DNA from: an uncultured Bordetella sp.
GTDB lineage: Bacteria > Pseudomonadota > Gammaproteobacteria > Burkholderiales > Burkholderiaceae_B
Direction of reading: 5' to 3'
Assembly (NCBI GenBank): GCA_937881145.1
Contig: CALGFL010000033.1
Span: 1-7,365 of the forward strand
DNA: 7,365 nt
The notes under the pieces are model-generated. The model saw only the letters and a program-made list of their open reading frames with translations. It was not told the DNA's origin and searched no databases. This document shows positions 1-6,900 of the stretch, piece by piece. The first letter of the stretch is position 1. Each line of letters opens with the position of its first letter. Made by a program: the position numbers and the translations under genes.

Positions 1-40
1 TCATGGTGGCAAATGTAACAGCGGGATGGGCCCGGGTTAG

Positions 41-74
41 TGTGCGTATATAACAATATATTACATATTGCACC
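41..74. promoter_or_regulatory. AT-rich intergenic patch, possible promoter or operator region
   Basis: This stretch is about 20-30% GC in an otherwise very GC-rich window. It contains a perfect 8-base palindrome AATATATT (55-62) and several -10-like hexamers (TATAAC 49-54, TATATT 57-62). The outer edges form an imperfect dyad, with GTGC at 42-45 and GCAC at 70-73. I find no convincing -35 hexamer at 16-18 bp spacing. It lies about 90 bp ahead of tsaB-rimI and could serve that gene, a divergent gene to the left of the window, or both. That it is regulatory is inferred from composition and position only. Confidence 0.3.
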
Positions 75-143
75 GGATTCTGGATATCCCCCATGGAATT
101 TTGAAAATCCCGCTACTCCCCGTGTCTCCGGGTGCCGATTACG

Positions 144-149
144 TACAAT
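144..149 (+). promoter_or_regulatory. -10-like hexamer TACAAT just ahead of tsaB-rimI
   Basis: TACAAT differs from the sigma-70 -10 consensus by one base. It ends 8 bases before the ATG at 158, so transcription would begin at about 156-158. That would give a leaderless or nearly leaderless message, which fits the absence of a Shine-Dalgarno sequence before this ATG. Against it, no -35-like hexamer is present at 15-19 bp spacing and there is no TGn extended -10. Treat it as a candidate only. Confidence 0.25.
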
Positions 150-157
150 TCTTCTTC

Positions 158-1435
158 ATGACGCTCAACCTGCTGGCTTTTGAAACCTCGTCGTCGCGCT
201 GCGGCGTGGCGTTGCTGCGCGACGACGGCGACGGCTTGCCCTGGGTCGCCCAGCTCGAGCACGAGGGCGCCCAGGAGCACGCCGAGCGCCTGCTGCCCAT
301 GGCAGGCGAGCTGCTGGCGAGCGCCGGCCTGGCGCCGGCCGACCTGGATGCCGTGGCCTTCGGCCAGGGGCCGGGGGGCTTTACGGGCCTGCGGGTGGCC
401 TGCGGGGTGGCCCAGGGGGTGGCGCTGGGGCTGGGCGTGCCGGTCCTGCCGGTGGTGTCCCATCTGGCCGTGGCCGAGGATGCCCAGGCAGGGCCGGACG
501 AGGCGGTGCTGGTGGCGCTGGATGCCCGCATGGCGGAGGCGTACCTGGCGGCGTATGTGCTGGAACCCGTGCTGGAACCCTTGCAGGGACCTGCTTCGGC
601 CGCCGTGCCGGCCTGGCGGGTTCTTCAACCCCCGATGCTGATCGCGGCCGAGGAAGTCCTGCCTTGGGCCATGGATCGGCTTGCCGTTTGGTCGCGGGAA
701 GCCGGCCGCGAACTGTCGCTGCGGTTGGCGGGCGATGCCTGGCAGGCCTATCCCGAGGCCATGCCCGTGACAGGACTGCGGCAGGCGCCTCTGGACCGGC
801 CGCGCGCCGCCACGGTGGCGCGCCTGGCCCGTGAGGGCTGGCTGCGCGGCGAGGCGCTGCCGCCCGAAGAGGCAGCGCCGCTTTACGTGCGCGACAAAGT
901 CGCGTTTACGACGGCCGAGCGCTTAGGCGGGCTGGGCGGCAATCCGCGCGCCAGCCGCGCGCTGCCGGTCGAGCAATTCGTTCTACAGGGCATGATGCGG
1001 GACGACCTGGACTCCGTGACGGCATTGGAAGCCCAGGTCCAGGCCTTTCCCTGGACTCGCGGCAATTTCGAGGATGCGTTGAAGTCGGGCTATCCGGCCT
1101 GTGTGCTGCGGCAGGGCGCCAGGCTGGCGGGTTTTTGCGTGTTGATGCCGGCCCCCGACGTCGCGCACCTGCTGGTGATCGCCGTGGCCGGCGACCTTCA
1201 GCGGCATGGCCTCGGTCGCCGCCTTATCGAGTGGTGCCAGACGCAGGCCGTCGAGAGCGGCGTGCAAGGCATCGTGCTGGAAGTGCGGCCGTCGAACGAG
1301 AACGCGCGTCGCTTCTATGAGCGGCTGGGGTTCCAGCAGATCGGCGTGCGCAAAGGGTATTACCCCGCCGCCGGGGGGCGCGAAGACGCATTGGTGCTGC
1401 GGCGCGATGTCGCGCCGCCGGGTGGGAGCGCATGA
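158..1435 (+). CDS. tsaB-rimI: Fused TsaB (tRNA t6A37 complex subunit) and RimI (ribosomal protein S18 alanine N-acetyltransferase)
   Basis: One uninterrupted 425-residue protein contains two complete domains. Residues 1-255 are TsaB, the TsaD partner in threonylcarbamoyl-adenosine synthesis at A37 of ANN-decoding tRNAs. The opening LLAFETSSS (5-13), the loop GQGPGGFTGLR (69-79), DARMAEAY (122-129) and the closing PLYVRDKVA (241-249) are family hallmarks. A Gly-rich linker (about 256-278) leads to RimI, a GNAT acetyltransferase (279-425). RimI shows PWT (298-300), the acetyl-CoA loop QRHGLGRR (348-355) and LEVRPSN...FY. E375 and Y387 match the spacing of the proposed catalytic Glu and Tyr of Salmonella RimI. 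The ATG at 158 is chosen because TsaB proteins begin at this motif. A TTG at 68 would add 30 unrelated residues. No Shine-Dalgarno sequence precedes the ATG. The two genes are often neighbours in bacteria, so fusion is plausible, and such fusions are annotated in relatives. The stop codon overlaps the downstream glycosylase gene. Confidence 0.93.
   Translation: MTLNLLAFETSSSRCGVALLRDDGDGLPWVAQLEHEGAQEHAERLLPMAGELLASAGLAPADLDAVAFGQGPGGFTGLRVACGVAQGVALGLGVPVLPVVSHLAVAEDAQAGPDEAVLVALDARMAEAYLAAYVLEPVLEPLQGPASAAVPAWRVLQPPMLIAAEEVLPWAMDRLAVWSREAGRELSLRLAGDAWQAYPEAMPVTGLRQAPLDRPRAATVARLAREGWLRGEALPPEEAAPLYVRDKVAFTTAERLGGLGGNPRASRALPVEQFVLQGMMRDDLDSVTALEAQVQAFPWTRGNFEDALKSGYPACVLRQGARLAGFCVLMPAPDVAHLLVIAVAGDLQRHGLGRRLIEWCQTQAVESGVQGIVLEVRPSNENARRFYERLGFQQIGVRKGYYPAAGGREDALVLRRDVAPPGGSA
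557..580 (+). repeat. Perfect 12-bp tandem duplication inside tsaB-rimI
   Basis: GTGCTGGAACCC occurs at 557-568 and again, without mismatch, at 569-580. The unit keeps the reading frame and encodes VLEP twice (residues 134-141), in the variable middle of the TsaB domain after the DARMAEAY strand. Identity at the DNA level, including wobble positions, suggests a recent slippage or duplication event. Confidence 0.9.
1424..1428 (+). promoter_or_regulatory. Ribosome binding site for the uracil-DNA glycosylase gene
   Basis: GGGAG lies inside the last codons of tsaB-rimI. It is 3 bases before the ATG at 1432 and 6 bases before the ATG at 1435. Spacing favours the second ATG, although the first gives the common ATGA stop-start overlap with the upstream stop. 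The two choices differ by one Met. Either way translation is likely coupled to tsaB-rimI. Confidence 0.55.
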
Positions 1436-2295
1436 TGTCCGCCGGGTCGACGCCTCGCGTCAATCCGCTGCAGCGCCTGTGGCTGCGCGAGATAGGCATA
1501 GAAAAAACGTGGCTGAGGCAGGACGAGCCGCGCAAGTCTGCGGAGTCGTCCGCGCCGCGGCAGGCCGAAGCGAAGGCCGCAATCCCGGCTGTCTTGGCGA
1601 GGCCGGCAAGCGCCGGCGCGCCCAGCTCCGAGATTCGCGCACCCAGGCCGGCACCCGTTCGGCTCGCAGTCCCCGCAGCCGCCACCGCCGCGCCGCACGA
1701 CGTGCCCGAGGTCGACCCGGACCGGGCCGCGCGCGTGGCCCGGTCCGATCTGGAAACCCTGCGGGAGATGGTCTCCGGCTGCGAGGCCTGCGGGCTGTGC
1801 CGCAGCCGCCGCAAAGCCGTCTTTGGCATGGGGGCGCCCGCGCCGCGCTGGATGGTGGTGGGCGAGGCGCCGGGCGAACAGGAAGACCGCCAGGGCCTGC
1901 CTTTCGTGGGACGCTCGGGGCAATTGCTTGACGCCATGCTGGCGGCCGTGGGCATGAGCCGGCAGAACGACGTGTTCATCGCCAATGTGATCAAGTGCCG
2001 GCCGCCGGGCAATCGCAATCCCACGCCGGAAGAAATCGCGGCGTGCAGCCCCTATCTGATGCGTCAGATCGAATTGCTCAAGCCCGAACGCATCCTGGTG
2101 CTGGGCCGCTTCGCCGCCCAGGCCCTGCTCAATACCGATGCAACCATCGGCAGCCTGCGCGGCCGCGTTCACGCTGTAAGGGCCGACGGCCGCGACATTC
2201 CCGTGGTGGTGAGCTATCACCCTGCTTACCTGCTGCGCAGCCCGTCGGAAAAAGCGCGCAGCTGGCAAGACCTGAGGCTGGCCGCAAAGCTTTGA
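1432..2295 (+). CDS. Family 4 (UDGa-type) iron-sulfur uracil-DNA glycosylase with N-terminal extension
   Basis: This 287-residue protein removes uracil from DNA to start base-excision repair. The catalytic domain is about residues 101-287. It shows the family 4 active-site motif GEAPGEQED (144-152), then PFVGRSGQLL (157-166), KCRPPGNRNP (189-198) and the C-terminal HPAYLLR (263-269). The GEAPG motif separates it from family 5. The 4Fe-4S ligands are probably C117, C120, C189 and C205; C123 is an extra nearby cysteine (CEACGLC). Such proteins were often mislabelled as phage-type DNA polymerase. Ahead of the domain are a short helix-like peptide (11-31) and an Ala/Pro-rich, probably disordered linker (about 32-100). 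Family 4 enzymes from thermophiles are nearer 200 residues, so the extension is notable. The gene overlaps tsaB-rimI by 4 bases and is presumably co-transcribed. I know of no settled gene symbol. Confidence 0.9.
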   Translation: MMSAGSTPRVNPLQRLWLREIGIEKTWLRQDEPRKSAESSAPRQAEAKAAIPAVLARPASAGAPSSEIRAPRPAPVRLAVPAAATAAPHDVPEVDPDRAARVARSDLETLREMVSGCEACGLCRSRRKAVFGMGAPAPRWMVVGEAPGEQEDRQGLPFVGRSGQLLDAMLAAVGMSRQNDVFIANVIKCRPPGNRNPTPEEIAACSPYLMRQIELLKPERILVLGRFAAQALLNTDATIGSLRGRVHAVRADGRDIPVVVSYHPAYLLRSPSEKARSWQDLRLAAKL

Positions 2296-2315
2296 CGGGC
2301 GCGATTAAGCGCCTG
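2296..2315. terminator. Short hairpin between convergent udg and lplT ends
   Basis: Directly after the glycosylase stop codon, CGGGCGC (2296-2302) can pair with GCGCCTG (2309-2315) around the loop GATTAA. The stem is 7 bp with one G-U wobble. No T-run follows on either strand, so it is not a textbook intrinsic terminator. It may still mark the 3' ends of the two converging transcripts. The rest of the 76-bp gap to the lplT stop holds nothing I can recognise. Confidence 0.3.
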
Positions 2316-2371
2316 TGGGCCGAGAATCCCGGAGCAAGCCGAAGCGCGGGGCGGCCAATGCAGCCGGGCGA

Positions 2372-3685
2372 TCAGTCTTGCCGATCCAACGCCTGCCCAT
2401 GCCCGCTCATTCCGATTTCGCGCTGCAATTCGGGACATGCCTTCATGTTGCGGCGGCTCCAGGCCATGAAGATCAGCATCAGCACGAAAACGATCAAGCC
2501 GAAAAGAACGATGATCAGATTGATCGGCAGCTTGAGCCACAGCAGCAGCGTGTAGACGGCCACCATGACCAGGATGTTGATCTGCTCGTTGAAGTTTTGC
2601 ACGGCGATCGAATGCCCGGCCGAAAGCAGCACGTGGCCGCGGTGCTGCAGCAGCGCGTTCATGGGCACCACGAAAAATCCGGCCAGAGCGCCCACGACCA
2701 GCAGCAGCACATAGACGCTCCAGGGCGAATAGGCCAGCGGCATGAACAGCACCACTAGCCCCATCAGCGCGCCGACAGGCAGCACGCATAGCGTGCGCGA
2801 CAAAGGAATGCGTCCGGCCAGGATGGCACCCACGATGGTGCCGGCCGCGGCCACCCCCATGAGGATGGAAGCCTGATCGAGGCGATAGCCCAGGTGGCGC
2901 TTGCCCCATTCGATGACGATGAGCTGCAGCGTGACGCCGGCGCCCCAGAACAATGTGGTCACCGCTAGCGAGATCTGCCCGAGCTTGTCCTTCCACAGCA
3001 CCCGCACATAGCCGCTGAACGCGCGGATCAGCTTGACGGGGTTCTTCTGCTGGCGCGGGTAGCGCACGTGGGTCTGGGGGATCAGCAGGTTGCACAGGGC
3101 GGCCACCAGATACACGACGGCGATCGCCAGGATGGCGCCTTCGGCGGGCGTATGCACCACCTTGCGGAAAACGGAATGGTGCAGCAGCAGATTGGAGACG
3201 TGCGGCGAAATCAGCAGCCCGCCCAGCATGGTGCCGATGATGATGGACAGCACGGTCAGGCCTTCGATCCAGCTATTGCCCTTGACCAGCAGTTCGGGCG
3301 GCAGCATATCGGTGACGATGCCGTACTTGGCGGGCGAGTAGGCCGCCGCGCCCACACCCACCAGCGCGTAGGCCAGGCAGACCAGGTAAGGCTGGTGCGC
3401 ATGCGGCAGACCCAGACTGGCGTAGCAGAACATGAGCAGGCAGCCGCAGACCTTGAGCGCGTTGGTCAGGAACATGACCCGGCCCTTGGGAAAGGAGTCG
3501 GCGAAGGCGCCCACGAAGGCGGCCAGCAGAACGTAGGCCAGGGCGAAGGACCATTTCATGAACGGCGCCATCCAGCCCGGCCCCTGCAGCTCGATGATCA
3601 GGGCAATGGCGGCGATGAATAGCGCGTTGTCCGCCAGGGATGAAAAGGCCTGGGCGGCCATGACCAGATAAAACCCACGTTTCAA
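2372..3685 (-). CDS. lplT: Lysophospholipid transporter LplT (major facilitator superfamily)
   Basis: This 437-residue inner-membrane protein is expected to flip lysophospholipids (2-acyl-glycerophosphoethanolamine in E. coli) inward for re-acylation by Aas. It follows E. coli LplT closely from memory: SLADNALF (16-23), AFVGAFADSFPKGRVMF (56-72), LVGVGAAAYSPAKYGI (108-123), TLFWGAGVTL (244-253) and GFFVVPMNALLQHRG (336-350) are near-identical blocks. Hydrophobic segments across the length fit about 12 helices. It is about 40 residues longer than the 397-residue E. coli protein, with a loop at about 160-185 and a polar tail after 410. The start is TTG at 3685-3683, preceded by GGGGA with 8-base spacing and no in-frame ATG upstream; Met9 is a weaker alternative. 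It stands alone between convergent udg and divergent smc, with no aas acyltransferase gene in the window, unlike the E. coli lplT-aas pair. Confidence 0.92.
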   Translation of the reverse strand: MKRGFYLVMAAQAFSSLADNALFIAAIALIIELQGPGWMAPFMKWSFALAYVLLAAFVGAFADSFPKGRVMFLTNALKVCGCLLMFCYASLGLPHAHQPYLVCLAYALVGVGAAAYSPAKYGIVTDMLPPELLVKGNSWIEGLTVLSIIIGTMLGGLLISPHVSNLLLHHSVFRKVVHTPAEGAILAIAVVYLVAALCNLLIPQTHVRYPRQQKNPVKLIRAFSGYVRVLWKDKLGQISLAVTTLFWGAGVTLQLIVIEWGKRHLGYRLDQASILMGVAAAGTIVGAILAGRIPLSRTLCVLPVGALMGLVVLFMPLAYSPWSVYVLLLVVGALAGFFVVPMNALLQHRGHVLLSAGHSIAVQNFNEQINILVMVAVYTLLLWLKLPINLIIVLFGLIVFVLMLIFMAWSRRNMKACPELQREIGMSGHGQALDRQD

Positions 3686-3693
3686 ATCGTTTG

Positions 3694-3698
3694 TCCCC
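3694..3698 (-). promoter_or_regulatory. Shine-Dalgarno sequence supporting the TTG start of lplT
   Basis: On the minus strand GGGGA sits 8 bases ahead of the TTG at 3685-3683. The good spacing and the lack of a better in-frame ATG or GTG upstream support TTG as the true start of lplT. Confidence 0.6.
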
Positions 3699-3762
3699 GC
3701 CTGCGATCGTCCGGGTTCGTAGCCAGGCCGAATCGTGCAAGTAATGCAAAAAAGTGTGAGCG

Positions 3763-3768
3763 AGTATA
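3763..3768 (-). promoter_or_regulatory. -10-like hexamer TATACT, candidate lplT promoter
   Basis: TATACT on the minus strand matches the sigma-70 -10 element at five of six bases and would place the lplT transcript start near 3756, giving a 5' leader of about 70 bases. No good -35 hexamer lies at 16-18 bp. On the plus strand the overlapping TATAGC (3765-3770) and TATCAT (3784-3789) are weaker -10 candidates for smc, so the divergent promoters may overlap here. Confidence 0.3.
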
Positions 3769-3803
3769 GCCCCTAGCCTGCGGTATCATAGGCACGCAGC
3801 ATA

Positions 3804-3834
3804 CCGGCCCCGGGTTGTGCACCCAGAGGGCCGG
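3804..3834 (+). other. Strong nested GC hairpin in the likely smc 5' leader
   Basis: CCGGCCC (3804-3810) pairs perfectly with GGGCCGG (3828-3834). Inside it GGGT (3812-3815) pairs with ACCC (3821-3824) around the loop TGTGC, giving 11 paired bases with one small asymmetric internal loop. The following TTTCGT is too short a T-run for a clear terminator. It begins 102 bases ahead of the smc GTG. A weaker dyad, CGGTAT (3781-3786) with ATACCG (3801-3806), overlaps its left arm, so the two pairings exclude each other. The structure is visible in the sequence; any role in attenuation or mRNA stability is inference. Confidence 0.45.
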
Positions 3835-3905
3835 TTTCGTATCCGCGCCGTGCAGCCGTCCCGCGCGGTTCTCCGGTCGATCACACCCATTGCGTTTTCC
3901 AAAAA

Positions 3906-6900
3906 GTGCGACTCACCCAGCTCAAACTCGCCGGCTTCAAGTCCTTCGTCGATCCCACCGTCATTCCCGTGCCCAGCCAGATGGTCGGCGTGGTCGGGCC
4001 CAACGGTTGCGGCAAGTCCAACATCATCGACGCGGTGCGCTGGGTGCTGGGCGAGGCCAAGGCCTCGGAACTGCGCGGCGAATCCATGCAGGACGTGATC
4101 TTCAACGGCTCGGGCAACCGCAAGCCGGCGGCGCGCGCCTCGGTCGAAATGGTATTCGACAACAGCGAAGGCCGCGCGGCCGGGCAATGGAGCACCTATG
4201 CCGAGATCGCCGTGCGCCGCGTGCTCACGCGCGACGGCACCAGCAGCTACTTCGTCAACAACCAGCAGGTGCGCCGGCGCGACATCCACGACATCTTCCT
4301 GGGTACCGGCCTGGGCGCGCGCGGCTACGCCATCATCGGCCAGGGCATGATCAACCGCCTGATCGAGGCCAAGCCCGAAGAGCTGCGGGTCTTTCTCGAA
4401 GAGGCCGCCGGCGTGTCGCGCTACAAAGAGCGCCGTCGCGAAACCGAGAACCGCCTGTCCGACACGCGCGAAAACCTGACCCGCGTAGAAGACATTCTGC
4501 GCGAACTGGGCAGCCAGCTCGAAAAGCTCGAATCCCAGGCCGAGGTGGCGCAGCAATACCGCGACCTGCAGGCCGACGGCGAGAAAAAGCAGTTCGCCCT
4601 GTGGTTCCTGAAGGAAAGCGGCGCGCGCGGCGAACGCGAGAAAAAGAGCCAGGAGATGATCCAGGCGCAGAACAATCTGGAATCGGCCATTGCCGCGCTG
4701 CGCGCCGGCGAGGCCGCGCTGGAATCGCGCCGCCAGGCGCATTACGCCGCCAGCGACGCTTTGCACGCCGCGCAGGGCAAGCTGTACGAAGCCAATGCGC
4801 AAGTCGGCACGCTCGAAGCCGAGATCCGCCACGTGATCGATTCGCGCAACCGCCTGCAGGGCCGCCGCGACCAGCTCAATGCCCAGATCGCCGAATGGAC
4901 GGCGCAGCGTGAACACTGCATCGAACAGATCGCGGTGTCGGAGGAAGACCTGGCCGAAGGCCACGCCAAGACCGAGCAAGCCCGCCTGCAGGCCGAAGCG
5001 GCGCAGGCCGACCTGCCTTCGGTCGAGGCGCGGGTGCGCGAGGCCGCTTCGGGCCGCGACGAGATGCGCGTAGCCCTGTCCAAGGTCGAGCAGAACCTGG
5101 CCCTGGCCGCACAGACCCAGCGCGACGCCGACCGCCAGCTGCAGGCCCTGGAGCAGCGCCGCGAACGCCTGCAGCAAGAGCTGCGCGAGATCGACGCACC
5201 CGACGCGGCTCGCCTGGAACAACTGGCCGGCGACCGCGTCGCCGGCGAAGATCAACTGACGCAGGCGCAGCACGAGCTTGCAGCGCTCGAAGCGCGCCTG
5301 CCCGAAGCCGACGCCGAACGCAGCCGCGCGCAAGAAGCGATGCGGCGCGATGCCGAGGGACTGGCCCGTCTGGAAGCCCGCCTGGCCGCACTGCTCAAAC
5401 TGCAGGAAGACGTGCAGAAGCAGGGCGCGCTCGAACCCTGGCTGGCCAGGCACGAACTGGCCGGCCTGTCGCGCCTGTGGCAGAAGCTGCACGTCGAGCC
5501 GGGCTGGGAAACCGCCATCGAGGCCGTGCTGCGAGAGCGCATGGCGGCACTGGAAGTGCGCAGCCTGGACTGGGCGCGCGCCTTTGCCGAAGACGCGCCG
5601 CCCGCGCGTCTGGCCTTCTATCAAACACCGCCCGCGGCGCCGGCGCCCGCGGCGCCGGCGGGCCTCGCGCCCCTGGCCGGCTTGCTGCGCATCAACGATC
5701 CCGATCTGCGTGCGCTGCTCAACGACTGGCTGCGCAACGTCTACATCAGCAGCGACCTGGCCCAGGCCCTGGCCGCGCGCGCCACGCTGCCCGCGGGTGC
5801 GGCGCTGGTGGTCAAGGCCGGCCATCTGGTCGATGCCCACAGCGTGCGTTTCTATGCGCCCGATTCCGAGCAGGCAGGCCTGCTGGCGCGCCAGCAGGAA
5901 ATCGAAAACCTGCAGCGCGAGATCAAGGCGCAGCAGCTCATCGCCGATCAGGCCCGCGCCGCGGCCGTGCAGGCCGAAGGCGCCTGGCAGCAGGCTTCGC
6001 AGGCCGTCGGCCCGGCCCGCACGCGGGTGGCCGAGATCACGCGCCGCGTGCACGACATCCAGCTCGAGCACTCGCGCCTGCAGCAGCAGGCCGAGCAATC
6101 GGACGAGCGCACCGCGCGCCTGAACGAAGACCTGGCCGAGATCGCAGCGCAGGAAGAAGACCTGCGCGCCACGCGCGAAGACGCCGAGGCGCGCTTCGAA
6201 GCGCTGGACGGCGAACTCGCCGAGCATCAATCGCGCTTTGCCGATGCAGAGATTTCGGGCGAAGACCTGGCCGCGCAGGCCGAGGCCGCTCGCGCGCGTC
6301 TGCGCGAGCTGGAACGGGCCGCGCAGGAAACCGAATTCGCCGCGCGCGGCATCCAGGCGCGCATCGACGACCTCAAGCGCAATATGCAGCTGGCCGCCGA
6401 CCAGAGCCAGCGGGGCCAGGCCGAGCTGGAACACCTGCAGCGCGACCTGGCCGAGCTCGACGCCTCGGCTTCGCAGGCCGGATTGCAGGAAGCCCTGGAA
6501 ATCCGCGCCGAGCGCGAAGAAGCGCTGGCCCTGGCGCGCCAGGAACTCGACAATCTTTCCGCGCTGCTGCGCGGCGCCGACGAAGAGCGCATGCAGCAAG
6601 AACGGGCGCTCGAACCGCTGCGCGCCCGCATCACCGAACTGCAGCTCGAAGAGCAGGCCGCCCGTCTGGCCGAAGAACAGTTCACCGAACAGCTCAACAA
6701 CCGCGAGGTCGACCGCGAGACGCTGGGCCAGGAACTGGCCGCCATGCCCGACGAGTGGCGTCGCGCCAGCTGGCTGCAGTCCGAAGTGGGGCGCATCTCG
6801 CGCCAGATCGACGCGCTGGGTCCGGTGAACCTGGCTGCACTCGACGAGCTGACCAGCTCGCGCGAACGCAAGAACTTTCTCGACGCGCAGCAGACCGACC

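Noticed and set aside
3..53. A short frame from ATG at 3 to TAA at 51-53, possibly the end of an upstream gene
   Set aside because: Only 16 codons are visible with no recognisable sequence; it cannot be told from chance.
68..157. A TTG start at 68 extending TsaB-RimI by 30 residues
   Set aside because: The added residues do not resemble TsaB, and the family begins at the strand motif following the ATG at 158.
1206..1931. A 241-codon plus-strand frame spanning the rimI-udg junction
   Set aside because: Arg-rich translation typical of an out-of-frame GC-rich gene, overlapping two well-supported genes. The A6 run at 1502-1507 could suggest frameshifting, but both real frames are intact and need none.
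1224..2268. Two long minus-strand open frames opposite the rimI end and the glycosylase gene
   Set aside because: Both are Arg/Ala-rich shadows without recognisable motifs; the plus-strand frame carries clear RimI and UDG signatures.
2296..2371. A canonical bidirectional intrinsic terminator between udg and lplT
   Set aside because: Only a 7-bp stem with one wobble is present and neither strand has a T-run, so I list it as a low-confidence hairpin only.
2315..3622. Plus-strand open frames opposite lplT (2315-2758 and 3068-3622)
   Set aside because: Their His/Gln-rich translations are what antisense of a membrane-protein gene gives; there are no motifs or start signals.
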